A program made the translations under genes and the position numbers. The notes beneath the pieces are model-generated. The model was given only the letters and a program-made list of their open reading frames with translations, was not told where the DNA came from and did not search any database. A stretch of 64,000 nt of DNA, taken from CAVWGP01 sp963754645 (GTDB taxonomy: Bacteria; Pseudomonadota; Alphaproteobacteria; Bin65). The stretch lies in the NCBI GenBank assembly GCA_963754645.1, contig CAVWGP010000012.1, positions 682,001 through 746,000 on the forward strand, in the 5' to 3' direction. Below, one piece after another: positions 44,528 to 53,483 of the stretch. Every line of letters begins with the position of its first letter. Within the stretch, counting starts at the first letter, position 1.

Positions 44528-45838
44528 ATGGGTTCAGAGATCATCGGCCTCGTCGCCTTCGCGGCGCTCATCGCGCTGGTCATGCTGCGCGTGCCGATCG
44601 CCGTCGCTTTGGGCGCGGTGGGATTTGCCGGCTACTGGGCCGTGGACGGATTGGACCGCGCGCTCATTGCGGTCGGCAATACGCCCTACGACATGACCGA
44701 TAAGTACGGTCTCACCGTCGTTCCGCTTTTCATCCTGATGGGCGTGGTCGCGGCGCGCGCCGGCATGTCGCGCGAGCTCTACACGGCGGCGAACGCGATT
44801 TTCAGCGGGCTGCGCGGCGCGCTCGCCATGGGCACGATCGGCGCCTGCGCCGGCTTCGGCGCGATTTGCGGCTCCTCGCTCGCGACCGCGGCGACCTTGA
44901 CGAAAGTCGCCGTGCCGGAAATGCGCCGGCACGGCTACGACACCGGCCTTGCCGCCGGCGTCGTCGCCTCGGGCGGCACGCTCGGCATTCTCATTCCGCC
45001 CTCGGTCATTCTCGTCATCTACGGCATTTTCGCCGAGCGCAGCGTGCCCGAGCTCTACGCCGCCGCGCTGATCCCCGGCTTGCTGCTCGCCATCCTGCAC
45101 ATCCTCGTCATCGCCGGCATCGCATGGCTGCAGCCGTCGCGCATGCCGAAAATCGCCGGCTTGCCGCTGGTCGAACGCCTCAAGTCGGTGATCGGGCTGT
45201 GGAAGATGATCCTGCTGTTCGGTTTTGCGGTCGGCACGATCTATTCCGGATTCATGAGCCCGACCGAGGCAGCGGCGGTTTCGGCCTTCGCCGCCATCGT
45301 TATCGCGCTCGCGACGCGAACCATCACCTGGCGCGGCGTGGGCGAGTCGATCATGGAATCGGTTTGGACGACGGCGACGTTGTTTTTCATCGCCGTCTCA
45401 GCTTTCTTGTTCGCCTACTTCATGGTGCTGACGAAAATTCCCGCCGGCATGGCGCAATGGGTGAAAGATCTCGGCCTGGCGCCCTGGGCCGTCATCCTCA
45501 TGCTCGTCGGTATCTATCTCGTGCTCGGCTGCTTTCTCGATTCGCTGAGCATGGTCGTCGTCACCGTGCCGGTTTTCCTGCCGCTCGTGGTCGGCATCGG
45601 CTATCATCCGGTGTGGTTCGGGATTTTGGTCGTCGTCGTGGTCGAAATCGGGCTCATCACGCCGCCGGTCGGCATGAATTGCTTCGTCATCCGCGCCCAG
45701 GTTCCGGATATCCCGCTGGCGACGGTGTTTCGCGGCGTGATGATTTTCCTCGTCGCCGATTTCGCGCTCATCGCGCTGCTGCTGCTGTTTCCGGATTTGG
45801 CACTCTGGTTGCCGGCGGCGCTGAAGCTGCTGGGCTGA
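44528..45838 (+). CDS. dctM: TRAP transporter large permease DctM
   Basis: 436 residues with about 12 membrane segments. Signatures: LTVVPLFILMGVVAARAGMSRELYTA, ICGSSLATAATLTKVAVPEMRRHGYD, GGTLGILIPPSVILVIYGI and LITPPVGMNCFVI. DctM is the sodium-coupled translocation subunit. A clear terminator follows at 45867-45899. Confidence 0.93.
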   Translation: MGSEIIGLVAFAALIALVMLRVPIAVALGAVGFAGYWAVDGLDRALIAVGNTPYDMTDKYGLTVVPLFILMGVVAARAGMSRELYTAANAIFSGLRGALAMGTIGACAGFGAICGSSLATAATLTKVAVPEMRRHGYDTGLAAGVVASGGTLGILIPPSVILVIYGIFAERSVPELYAAALIPGLLLAILHILVIAGIAWLQPSRMPKIAGLPLVERLKSVIGLWKMILLFGFAVGTIYSGFMSPTEAAAVSAFAAIVIALATRTITWRGVGESIMESVWTTATLFFIAVSAFLFAYFMVLTKIPAGMAQWVKDLGLAPWAVILMLVGIYLVLGCFLDSLSMVVVTVPVFLPLVVGIGYHPVWFGILVVVVVEIGLITPPVGMNCFVIRAQVPDIPLATVFRGVMIFLVADFALIALLLLFPDLALWLPAALKLLG

Positions 45839-45866
45839 GACAGCGGCGCCGGGCCGCGTGAAAAGG

Positions 45867-45899
45867 AAGAGGCCGGTCCCGACGAGACCGGCCTCTTTT
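45867..45899. terminator. Rho-independent terminator between dctM and the hendecad gene
   Basis: GAGGCCGGTC and GACCGGCCTC form a perfect 10-base stem with a 7-base loop, with AAAA-rich sequence on the left and TTTT on the right. It can act in both directions between two convergent genes. Confidence 0.85.
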
Positions 45900-45946
45900 C
45901 GCATTCAATTCGTAGACGGTGCGATCGATCGGCAATCTAGCCGGAT

Positions 45947-46792
45947 CTACGAGGCGCGGGCCGAGCGGGAGAAGCGCCCAGCCACTCGCTTGCTCGCACT
46001 TGTAGCGGCTTTGACTGCCGATTTGGCGGCGTTCGTGGAAGTCTTGAGAACCGTTTTGGCCGCATTGCCGTAGGTCTTGGCGATCTTCTTAACGCCAGCG
46101 GCATAACCGGCGCCAAGGACCTTCGCCGCGCCGGCATAAGTCTTGCCGATCTTCTTGACGACACCGACATAGGCTTTGCCAACCGTCCCGGCCACTTTCG
46201 CCGCGGTCTTCGCCGCGGTCTTGGCCGCGCCGACATAGGCCTTGCCGACCGTCTTCATGGCGCCGATGTAGGCGCCGGCGATCCCTTTTCCCATTTTTGC
46301 GGCATCCTTGACCGCGCCGGCGGCGGTGCTTGCCGCCTTCTTCGCCACGCCGACCAATTTCTTGGCGACCTTGTTCGTGCCGCTCGCGACCGTTTTCGCG
46401 GCGCCGCCGATCGCTTTTACGACCGTCTTCGCGGCACCGCCGATCGCTTTTCCGGCCGACTTTGCAGCGCCGCCGACGGCTTTTCCGACCGTCTTCGCGG
46501 CGCCGCCGACGGCTTTGCCGACTTTTTTAACCGCATTGCCAACGAAGTCGAAAATCCCGGCCTTGGCGATGCTCTTATCCGCCTCCGCGGCGCGGCTGGC
46601 GTCTGTTTCGAGCGCCAACTCGGTGCCGGCGATGCGTATATCGCTGTCAAGCGCGCGCAGCAACGCGCCGCCGTCGCGTGCGATCGGTTTCGTATCGAAT
46701 TGATGGATGTTGGCGATGGTGCCGCTCGCAGACGTAGCGGATATCAGCGAAAGGGCGGCGGAGGCAATCAGAAGCGATGCAAGTTTGGTCAT
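45947..46792 (-). CDS. Exported cationic protein of seventeen 11-residue amphipathic repeats, unknown function
   Basis: 281 residues. A signal peptide (MTKLASLLIASAALSL to ATSASG) is followed by a mildly acidic stretch of about 55 residues ending KSIAKAG. Beginning at VKKVGKAVGGA, the remainder divides without gaps into seventeen 11-residue units (AKTVGKAVGGA, AKSAGKAIGGA, VGVVKKIGKTY and so on) and a short tail. Each unit keeps small or hydrophobic residues at positions 1, 4, 8 and 11 and lysines between them. An 11-residue period fits an extended amphipathic helix, as in alpha-synuclein, apolipoproteins or LEA proteins, but here the charge is strongly positive with almost no acidic residues. 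Membrane, DNA or cell-surface binding, or an antimicrobial role, are possibilities only. A paralogue is at 56940-57451. AAGGAAC precedes the start. Confidence 0.75.
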   Translation of the reverse strand: MTKLASLLIASAALSLISATSASGTIANIHQFDTKPIARDGGALLRALDSDIRIAGTELALETDASRAAEADKSIAKAGIFDFVGNAVKKVGKAVGGAAKTVGKAVGGAAKSAGKAIGGAAKTVVKAIGGAAKTVASGTNKVAKKLVGVAKKAASTAAGAVKDAAKMGKGIAGAYIGAMKTVGKAYVGAAKTAAKTAAKVAGTVGKAYVGVVKKIGKTYAGAAKVLGAGYAAGVKKIAKTYGNAAKTVLKTSTNAAKSAVKAATSASKRVAGRFSRSARAS

Positions 46793-47115
46793 GGCGAAGT
46801 TCCTTGGTTGCTCGGTTGGGTTTCGGGGTTTCACCCAAGCAGCCACGATGCAGCCATTCGAATGGCGGATTGCGCATTCGATCGCGGACGCGGCGATGCC
46901 TGGTTGCCACCGCTTCGCAAACCCGCGCCGCGCGTCGATGACGTTCACGTTTTACACAAATGACTGTGAACGGCGCGTGAACCGGCGGCCGCGCGGCAAA
47001 AATTTTGGCGCAAGGTCTCGTCCGCTTGCGGGCCTCTTCCGAATCCGGCGCGCTCCATAGTATATGTCTTCGAATAAGGGGACGGCGCCGATCGCGCCGC
47101 GGTTACGTTCAAACG

Positions 47116-48378
47116 ATGGCACTGGCAATCGACGATGCGACGCGCGCGCTGCTGAACGGCGGCGGCGGACCGGCCGCGGCGCTTTCGGCGCGGCTGGTGA
47201 CCGAGACCGCCGAGCTGCTCGGCGCCCGCGATCTTGTGCAAATCGCGAGCGCGCATATCGACGGTTGCCTCTACCACGGCGATAGCGGCACGGAGTTCGC
47301 CGAGAAGCTCGTCAAGGAGGGCGGCAAGGTCGCGGTGCCGACGACGCTCAATGTCGGCGCGCTCGACCTGCTCCATCCCGGCCGCGTCGCCTTCGATCCG
47401 CATCGCGCCAAGATGGCGCGGCTGATGATGGCGAGCTACGAGGCGCTGGGCTGCCGGCCGACCTGGACCTGCGCGCCCTATCAGGCGGGCCACCGCCCCA
47501 AGCTCGGCGAACATGTCGCCTGGGGCGAGTCGAATGCCGTGGCCTTCTGCAACTCCGTGCTCGGCGCGCGCACCAACCGCCTCGGCGATTTTCTCGACAT
47601 CGCCTGCGCCATCCTGGGCCGCGCGCCCAACACCGGCCTGCACCTCGCGTGCAACCGGCGCGCGGCGCTCGTCATCGACGTGAGCGCGCTCTCGCCGCGG
47701 CTCAAGGCGACCGACGTGTTCTATCCCGTGCTCGGCACGCTGCTCGGCACGCTCGCCGGCGGCGCCGTGGCGGCGATAACCGGCCTGCCGCCCGGCGTCG
47801 CCGAGGACCGCCTAAAGGCGCTCGGCGCCGCCGCGGCGTCGAGCGGCGCGGTGGCGCTGTTCCACGTCGTCGGCACCACGCCCGAGGCGCCGACGCTCGA
47901 CGCCGCGTGCCAGGGCGAGACGCCGCGCGAGCGCATCATGGTCAGCGCCGGCATGATCCGCGCCGCGCGCGATTCGCTGTCGACGGCGGCGGGCGTATCG
48001 CGCATCGACGCCGTCGCCATCGGCTCGCCGCATCTCTCGCGCGCCGAATTCGCCGAACTGCTGCGCCTCTCCGCCGGCAAACGCTTCGCCGTGCCGTTCT
48101 ACGCCTGCACCGGCCGCGACGTGTGGCGCGCGATCGAGGCCGAAGGCGCGGCGGCGACCTTGAAAGCGAGCGGCGTGATCCCCGTCGTCGATACTTGCGT
48201 CGTCGTGGCGCCGATCCTGCGGGACATGCGCGGCGGCGTGCTGATGACGAATTCCGGCAAGTTCGCCCATTATGCGCCAGGCAACACCGGCTATGCCGCC
48301 CTCTATGGCAGCCTCGAGGATTGCGTCGCCTCGGCCGCGACCGGCGCCCTCCGCCGCGACGAGGCGCTGTGGCAATGA
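47116..48378 (+). CDS. Aconitase X (AcnX) large catalytic subunit
   Basis: 420 residues of the DUF521/AcnX family. The diagnostic segments are HIDGCLYHGDSG, VPTTLNVGALDLLHP, CAPYQAGHRPKLGEHVAWGESNAVAFCNSVLGARTNR in the middle (read in sections, it holds the cysteines of the iron-sulfur site), and MTNSGKFAHYAPGNTG at the end. Known AcnX enzymes dehydrate cis-3-hydroxyproline or mevalonate 5-phosphate. Here the small domain is a separate gene overlapping by 4 bases. The following genes (CoA ligase, GST, SDR) suggest a catabolic pathway other than either. Confidence 0.87.
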   Translation: MALAIDDATRALLNGGGGPAAALSARLVTETAELLGARDLVQIASAHIDGCLYHGDSGTEFAEKLVKEGGKVAVPTTLNVGALDLLHPGRVAFDPHRAKMARLMMASYEALGCRPTWTCAPYQAGHRPKLGEHVAWGESNAVAFCNSVLGARTNRLGDFLDIACAILGRAPNTGLHLACNRRAALVIDVSALSPRLKATDVFYPVLGTLLGTLAGGAVAAITGLPPGVAEDRLKALGAAAASSGAVALFHVVGTTPEAPTLDAACQGETPRERIMVSAGMIRAARDSLSTAAGVSRIDAVAIGSPHLSRAEFAELLRLSAGKRFAVPFYACTGRDVWRAIEAEGAAATLKASGVIPVVDTCVVVAPILRDMRGGVLMTNSGKFAHYAPGNTGYAALYGSLEDCVASAATGALRRDEALWQ

Positions 48379-48842
48379 CCGGATCCGAATCGCGAACGGT
48401 GCTGCCGGCCCGCATCCTGGTCAATGGCGCGGCGACCGGGCCGCTGTTGCGCATCGTCGAACCGTTGAGTTTTTGGGGCGGCGTCGATCCAGCGACCGCG
48501 CGCATTGTCGATGTGCGCCATCCGCAACATGGCGCCTGCCTGACCGGCCATATCGTGGCGCTCGCGGCGCTGCGCGGATCGAGTTCGTCGAGCGCCGTCA
48601 TGCTCGAATTGCTGAAACGCGGCATCGCGCCTGCCGGACTGATACTGGGCGAAGTCGATGCGATCCTTCTGCTCGGCATCTTCGTCGCCCGCGAAATGGG
48701 CTACGGCACGATCCCGGCGCTGGCGCTGGCGCCGGATCGCCACGCTTCGTTGCCGGCGCGTGTCCGCATCGGTCTTGGCGGCTTGATCGCGCGCGACGGC
48801 GGAGAACCGGAACCATCGATCGGGGACGGAGCCGGCCCATGA
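48375..48842 (+). CDS. Aconitase X small (swivel-domain) subunit
   Basis: 155 residues, DUF126 family: LVNGAATGPLLRIVEPLSFWGGVDPATARIVD and GSSSSSAVMLELLKRGIAPAGLIL, where the serine-rich turn is the swivel-domain substrate loop. It overlaps the large subunit by ATGA and the downstream CoA ligase likewise. Confidence 0.87.
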   Translation: MTGSESRTVLPARILVNGAATGPLLRIVEPLSFWGGVDPATARIVDVRHPQHGACLTGHIVALAALRGSSSSSAVMLELLKRGIAPAGLILGEVDAILLLGIFVAREMGYGTIPALALAPDRHASLPARVRIGLGGLIARDGGEPEPSIGDGAGP

Positions 48843-50380
48843 TCGCGCAGCCGATCGACCCCATCCGGCGCGCCGGAATCGATACTTTGGGCGAGTTGTT
48901 GAGCGCCCAGGCCCGGCGCCAGCCGAATGCGCCCGCGTTGGTCGACGGGCAACGCATCGTCAGCTACGGCGTCCTGAACAGCCGCGTCAATCGGCTCGCG
49001 AATGTGCTGACATCGCTCACCGTCGCGCGCGGCGACCGCATTGCCATTCTTTCCGAGAATCGCGCGGAGTATATCGAGCTGACCCTGGCGGCGGCGAAGC
49101 TCGGCGTCATTCTCTGCGCGCTCAATTGGCGCCTGGCCATGGCCGAACTCCGCCATTGCATCGAATTGGTGAAGCCCAAGATCGTCATGGCATCGCCGCG
49201 CTTTGCGCGGGATTTGGCGGCGACGCATCACTCGGCGCACGCGATCGAGTTCGACGCGCTCTACGAGCAGAATCTCGATCGGGCCTCGGAGCGCGAGCCG
49301 CCCATCGTCGTCGAGCCCGAGGACGGGCTGCTCATCCTCTATACGAGCGGAACCACCGGCATGCCCAAGGGCGCGCTGATCAGCCATCGCGCCGAGCTCG
49401 CCCGCTTGGCGGTCAGCCGCATCGATCTCGATCTGCAGCCGACCGATAGTTTCGTCGCCTGGGCGCCGATGTTCCACATGGTTTCGCTGGAACACGCGCT
49501 GCATGTCTTAGCGCTCGGCGGCAAGGTCATCGTCGTCGATGGCGCCGATATCGCGCGCATCGTCGATTTGATCGAGAGCGAGCGGCAATGGTGGCTGGTT
49601 CTGTTGCCCGGCATGCTCGATCGCGTCGTCGAGGAAATGAAACGCCGCAATTCGCGGCCCAAGGGCATCAAGCTCATCGGCGCCCTTGCCGACCTGGTGC
49701 CGGCGCCCTTGATCGCCGAGGCTTCGCGGCTGATGGAAGCGCCCTATTGGAACACCTTCGGCTCGACCGAAACCGGCATGTTGCCCGCCGCCGGCACGCG
49801 CTTTGCGCCGGGGCTTGCGCCGGACAGCGTCGCCAAGACGCACAACTCGCTCTATCTCTGGCGCTTGGTCGATACCGGCAGCCGCGACGTTGGCCTGGGC
49901 CAGCCGGGCGAGATGGCGGTGCGCGGCCCGACCGTCTTCAGCGGCTATTGGAACGCCGCCGAGGTGAACCGCGAGGCCTTTCGCGGCGGCTGGTACCACA
50001 TGGGCGACATGTTCGTGGAGAATCCCGACGGCACGCTGAACTTCGTCGACCGTTCGAAATATCTGATAAAATCCGGCGGCGAGAACATCTATCCGGTCGA
50101 AATCGAGCGCGCGCTGATGAGCGATCCGCGCGTGGCGGAAGCCGTCGTCGTGAAGAAGCGCGATCCGAAATGGGGCGAGGTTCCGATTGCCTATGTCGCG
50201 GTGCACGACGCGGCGTTGACCGCGGACGAGTTGATGGCGGTGTGCCGGCAACGCCTGTCGAGCTACAAATGCCCGCGCGAAATTCACTTGGTCGACTCGG
50301 CCGACGATTTCCCGCGCAGCACGAGCGGCAAGGTCCAGCGCCACGTGGTCGAACGCTGGTCCGAACGCGATCCCAAATGA
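48839..50380 (+). CDS. AMP-dependent acyl-CoA ligase
   Basis: 513 residues with LLILYTSGTTGMPKGALISH (A3), NTFGSTETGM (A5), GWYHMGDMFVENPDG and FVDRSKYLIKSGGENIYPVEIE (A7-A8), and FPRSTSGKVQRH (A10 lysine). It activates a carboxylate to a CoA thioester. It overlaps acnX-small (ATGA) upstream and the GST-like gene (ATGA) downstream, so it belongs to one translationally coupled operon. Confidence 0.88.
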   Translation: MIAQPIDPIRRAGIDTLGELLSAQARRQPNAPALVDGQRIVSYGVLNSRVNRLANVLTSLTVARGDRIAILSENRAEYIELTLAAAKLGVILCALNWRLAMAELRHCIELVKPKIVMASPRFARDLAATHHSAHAIEFDALYEQNLDRASEREPPIVVEPEDGLLILYTSGTTGMPKGALISHRAELARLAVSRIDLDLQPTDSFVAWAPMFHMVSLEHALHVLALGGKVIVVDGADIARIVDLIESERQWWLVLLPGMLDRVVEEMKRRNSRPKGIKLIGALADLVPAPLIAEASRLMEAPYWNTFGSTETGMLPAAGTRFAPGLAPDSVAKTHNSLYLWRLVDTGSRDVGLGQPGEMAVRGPTVFSGYWNAAEVNREAFRGGWYHMGDMFVENPDGTLNFVDRSKYLIKSGGENIYPVEIERALMSDPRVAEAVVVKKRDPKWGEVPIAYVAVHDAALTADELMAVCRQRLSSYKCPREIHLVDSADDFPRSTSGKVQRHVVERWSERDPK

Positions 50381-51318
50381 GCGAGCTGATCCTTCATCAC
50401 TACGACTTTTCGACCTTTTCCGAGAAAATTCGCCTGGTCCTCGGCTTGAAGCGCCTCGCTTGGCGCTCGGTCGCAGTGCCCGCTTTCCTGCCCAAGCCCG
50501 ATCTCGTGGCGCTCACCGGCGGGTACCGCAATGTGCCCGTGCTGCAGATCGGCGCCGATGTTTATTGCGACACGCGCCTGATCGCCGCCGAGATCGAGCG
50601 GCGTTATCCCGATCCGCCGCTCTGGCAAGCCCAAAGCGCGGGCCTCGCGCACGCGATCGAAGCCTGGGCCGAACGCGATCTGTTCTGGCCGATCGCGCGC
50701 TACGTCACCGGGCGCAATGCGGAGAACATCGATCCCCGTTTGCACGCCGACCGTGCCGCGCTGCGCGGCAAGCCCGCGCCCTCGCTGGCGGCGGTCAAGG
50801 CCGCGGCCGAGCGGAGCCTGCCGGCGATGCGCATCGAGATTCCGCGCGTCGCGAACATGCTGAGCGATGGACGGCCGTTTCTGCTCGGCGCCGCGCCCGG
50901 CATCGCCGACTTCGCGGCCTATCATGGGTTCTGGTTCATGGCGGCGTTCCCGATCGATTGTTCCGGCGAGATCGCGCCCTATCCGCTCATTCGCGCGTGG
51001 ATGACGCGCGTCGCGGCGATCGGCCATGGTCTTCCGGGGCCGATGGCGGCAGGCGACGCGCTCGCGATTGCGCGCCAATCCACCGCCGCGAAGCCAAGCA
51101 CGGCCGACATCGACACGGACGGGCCACCGCTCGGCAGCCGGGTGTCGGTTCGGCCGGAGGATTACGCGACCGCGGCGGTCGAGGGCGAGCTGGCGATGCT
51201 GCGCCGGAACGAAGTCGCCCTGCGGCTCGACAAACCGCCGACCGGGGTGGTTGCGCACTTTCCCCGGCTCGGCTACGTCGTAAAATCACTTTCCCAGGAC
51301 ATGAGCCGCTCCCTATGA
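50377..51318 (+). CDS. Glutathione S-transferase-like protein with C-terminal extension
   Basis: 313 residues, about 90 longer than a typical GST. N-terminal thioredoxin-like domain: LILHHYDFSTFSEKIRLVLGLK has a serine-containing active-site loop, followed by YRNVPVLQI and CDTRLIAAEIERRYPD. The helical domain contains PFLLGAAPGIADFAAYHGFWF. The last 90 residues (VSVRPEDYATAAVEGELAML and following) are an extra module seen in a few GSTs of unknown role. In this operon it may isomerise or cleave a CoA-linked intermediate; that is inference. Confidence 0.8.
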   Translation: MSELILHHYDFSTFSEKIRLVLGLKRLAWRSVAVPAFLPKPDLVALTGGYRNVPVLQIGADVYCDTRLIAAEIERRYPDPPLWQAQSAGLAHAIEAWAERDLFWPIARYVTGRNAENIDPRLHADRAALRGKPAPSLAAVKAAAERSLPAMRIEIPRVANMLSDGRPFLLGAAPGIADFAAYHGFWFMAAFPIDCSGEIAPYPLIRAWMTRVAAIGHGLPGPMAAGDALAIARQSTAAKPSTADIDTDGPPLGSRVSVRPEDYATAAVEGELAMLRRNEVALRLDKPPTGVVAHFPRLGYVVKSLSQDMSRSL

Positions 51319-52085
51319 GCCGCGTCGCGAACAAGGTCGTGCTGCTCACCGGCGCCGCATCCGGGATCGGCGCCGCGACGGCCGAGCTTTTCGTGCGCGA
51401 AGGCGCCCTGCTGATCGCGACCGACATCGATCGGGCGAATGGCGACGCGCTGGCGCGGCGGCTCGCGGCATTGGGCGCGGGCGAGGCCACATTCATCCAG
51501 CACGATGCGGCGAAGGAAGCCGATTGGATCGCCGTGCTCGCCGCGATCCAGCGGCGCCACGGCCGCCTCGACATCCTGGTCAACAACGCCGCCGTCATGC
51601 CGGCCCTCGTGCCGCTGGAGGATACTTCGCTCGACGAGTGGCGGCGCGTGCTGGCGGTCAATCTCGACGGCGTTTTTCTCGGCGTCAAGCACGGGATCGG
51701 CGCCATGAAGGCGCGGGGCGGCGCGATCGTCAACGTCTCCTCGGTCGCGGCCATGGTCGGCATGCCGCTTTCGGGCGCCTATGGACCGTCGAAAGCGGGC
51801 GTCCATCTGTTGACCAAGAGCGCGGCGCTCGAATGCGCCCATCTCGGCTATCCGATCCGCGTCAATTCCGTGCACCCCGGCTATATCCGCACGCCGATGA
51901 CCGACGCGATCGCGGCCGGCTTTGGCAGCGATGTTTTCGATCGCCGGGTCGCCAAGACCGTTCCCCTGCACCGGCTCGGCGATCCCGCCGATATCGCCGA
52001 AGCGATCCTTTATCTCGCCGGCGACCAATCCAAGTTCGCCACCGGCAGCGCGCTCGTCATCGACGGCGGCTGGACCGCGCATTGA
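51315..52085 (+). CDS. Short-chain dehydrogenase/reductase
   Basis: 256 residues. The Rossmann motif LLTGAASGIGAATAELF, the NNAAV turn, the catalytic Ser in VNVSSVAAM and YGPSKAG (Tyr-x3-Lys) are all intact. VHPGYIRTPMT follows. The Asp at the end of strand 2 (IATDIDRAN) points to NAD rather than NADP. It overlaps the GST-like gene by ATGA. It probably oxidises a hydroxyacyl intermediate. Confidence 0.9.
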   Translation: MSRVANKVVLLTGAASGIGAATAELFVREGALLIATDIDRANGDALARRLAALGAGEATFIQHDAAKEADWIAVLAAIQRRHGRLDILVNNAAVMPALVPLEDTSLDEWRRVLAVNLDGVFLGVKHGIGAMKARGGAIVNVSSVAAMVGMPLSGAYGPSKAGVHLLTKSAALECAHLGYPIRVNSVHPGYIRTPMTDAIAAGFGSDVFDRRVAKTVPLHRLGDPADIAEAILYLAGDQSKFATGSALVIDGGWTAH

Positions 52086-52109
52086 CGATCCGGACGGGAT
52101 GCGAGCGCC

Positions 52110-52532
52110 ATGATCCGTGTGACCGACAAGATATTCATCGACGATAGCGAGGTCGGCGAGAGTTTCATCCGCGCCTCGGGGCCGGGCGGACAGAACGTCA
52201 ACAAGGTTTCGAGCGCCGTGCAACTGCGCTTCGACGCGCGCAACTCGCCGTCGCTGCCGCGCGACGTGCGCGCGCGATTGGAACGCATCGCCGGCAAGCG
52301 GTTGACGCGCGACGGCGTTATCGTGCTCACCGCGCACGCCCATCGCATGCAATCGCGCAACCGCGCGGACGCGCTGGAACGGTTGCTCGATTTGATACGC
52401 GAGGCGGCGACGCCGCCGATCCCGCGCCGGCCGACCAAGCCGACCTACGGCTCGAAGCGGCGGCGCATCGAGTCCAAGCTCCACCGCGCGACGGTCAAGC
52501 GATTGCGCGGCGCGGGTTCATCCGACGAATAG
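52110..52532 (+). CDS. arfB: Peptidyl-tRNA hydrolase ArfB (YaeJ)
   Basis: 140 residues. ASGPGGQNVNKVSSAVQLRF holds the catalytic GGQ. The basic tail (YGSKRRRIESKLHRATVKRLRG) inserts into the mRNA channel of stalled ribosomes. It releases peptides from non-stop complexes. It lies 24 bases after the SDR gene and may be only a read-through passenger of that operon. Confidence 0.92.
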   Translation: MIRVTDKIFIDDSEVGESFIRASGPGGQNVNKVSSAVQLRFDARNSPSLPRDVRARLERIAGKRLTRDGVIVLTAHAHRMQSRNRADALERLLDLIREAATPPIPRRPTKPTYGSKRRRIESKLHRATVKRLRGAGSSDE

Positions 52533-52548
52533 GCCGCAGGCCGCCGGG

Positions 52549-53208
52549 TTAGCGCGGCTGCGGTACGATCCTTAGATAAGGCTTCGGCGCCTTCCAGCCG
52601 CCGGGATATTTCTGCTTCGCCTGTTCGTCGGACACGGAAGGCACGATGATAACGTCCTCGCCTTGCTTCCAATTGACGGGCGTCGCGACCTGATGCTTGG
52701 ACGTGAGCTGGCACGAATCGAGCAAGCGCAGCACTTCGTCGAAATTTCGCCCCGTGCTCATCGGATAGGTCAGCATCGCTTTGATCGTCTTGTCCGGTGC
52801 GATGACGAAAACCGAACGCACCGTCGCGTTCGTTGCCGCGGTCCGGCCGGTCGAGCTGTCGCCGGCCTCGGCCGGCAGCATGTCATAGGCCTTGGCGACC
52901 TTAAGCTGCGGGTCGCCGATCAAGGGATAGGTGACGGCGTGGCCCTGAGTTTCCTCGATGTCTTTCGCCCATTTGTGATGATCGCCGACCGGATCGACGC
53001 TCAAGCCGAGAATCTTACAATTGCGTTTCGCGAATTCGCCGGTGAGCTTCGCGAGGTAGCCGAGCTCCGTGGTGCAGACCGGCGTGAAATCCTTGGGATG
53101 CGAGAACAGCATCGCCCAGCCGTCGCCGACCCAATCGTGGAAATTGATCGAGCCCTGCGTCGTCTCGGCGACGAAGTTCGGTGCTTTGTCGTTGATGCGG
53201 AGTGACAT
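52549..53208 (-). CDS. 1-Cys peroxiredoxin (Prx6 type)
   Basis: 219 residues. The peroxidatic cysteine is in DFTPVCTTELGYLA; RSVFVIAPDKTIKAMLTYPMSTGRNFDEVLR is the Prx6-type region with the dimerisation arginine, and VPSVSDEQAKQKYP ends the C-terminal extension. No classical resolving cysteine is placed where 2-Cys enzymes have it. It detoxifies peroxides in the cytoplasm. AGGAGG precedes the ATG at 53208. Confidence 0.92.
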   Translation of the reverse strand: MSLRINDKAPNFVAETTQGSINFHDWVGDGWAMLFSHPKDFTPVCTTELGYLAKLTGEFAKRNCKILGLSVDPVGDHHKWAKDIEETQGHAVTYPLIGDPQLKVAKAYDMLPAEAGDSSTGRTAATNATVRSVFVIAPDKTIKAMLTYPMSTGRNFDEVLRLLDSCQLTSKHQVATPVNWKQGEDVIIVPSVSDEQAKQKYPGGWKAPKPYLRIVPQPR

Positions 53209-53483
53209 GGTTGCGCCTCCTGATGTGCGAGCGCCAGAGGTTGCGGGATGGTTTTTCGTATTGTCGGATTGGCGCGAATTATAACCGGTCGCACGGGCGG
53301 CGCATAGCCCGCGTCGCCCAAACGCAGCGTTTCCGCGCGGCCAATCGGCGGATTTAGGGGGCAAACATCCGGCCAGCGCCACGCGCCGTCCGGTTTTCGC
53401 CACTGCGCTCCGGCTTTTCGTTCGGCGGCATCGACGCGCGCGAGCCGGGCGCCGAAGTCCGCGACCCGGCTTTGGCGCGCCGC

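Noticed and set aside
45950..46530. CRISPR-like array suggested by regularly repeated 33-base DNA units
   Set aside because: The periodic DNA is codons of 11-residue protein repeats; there are no unique spacers of constant length and no cas genes.
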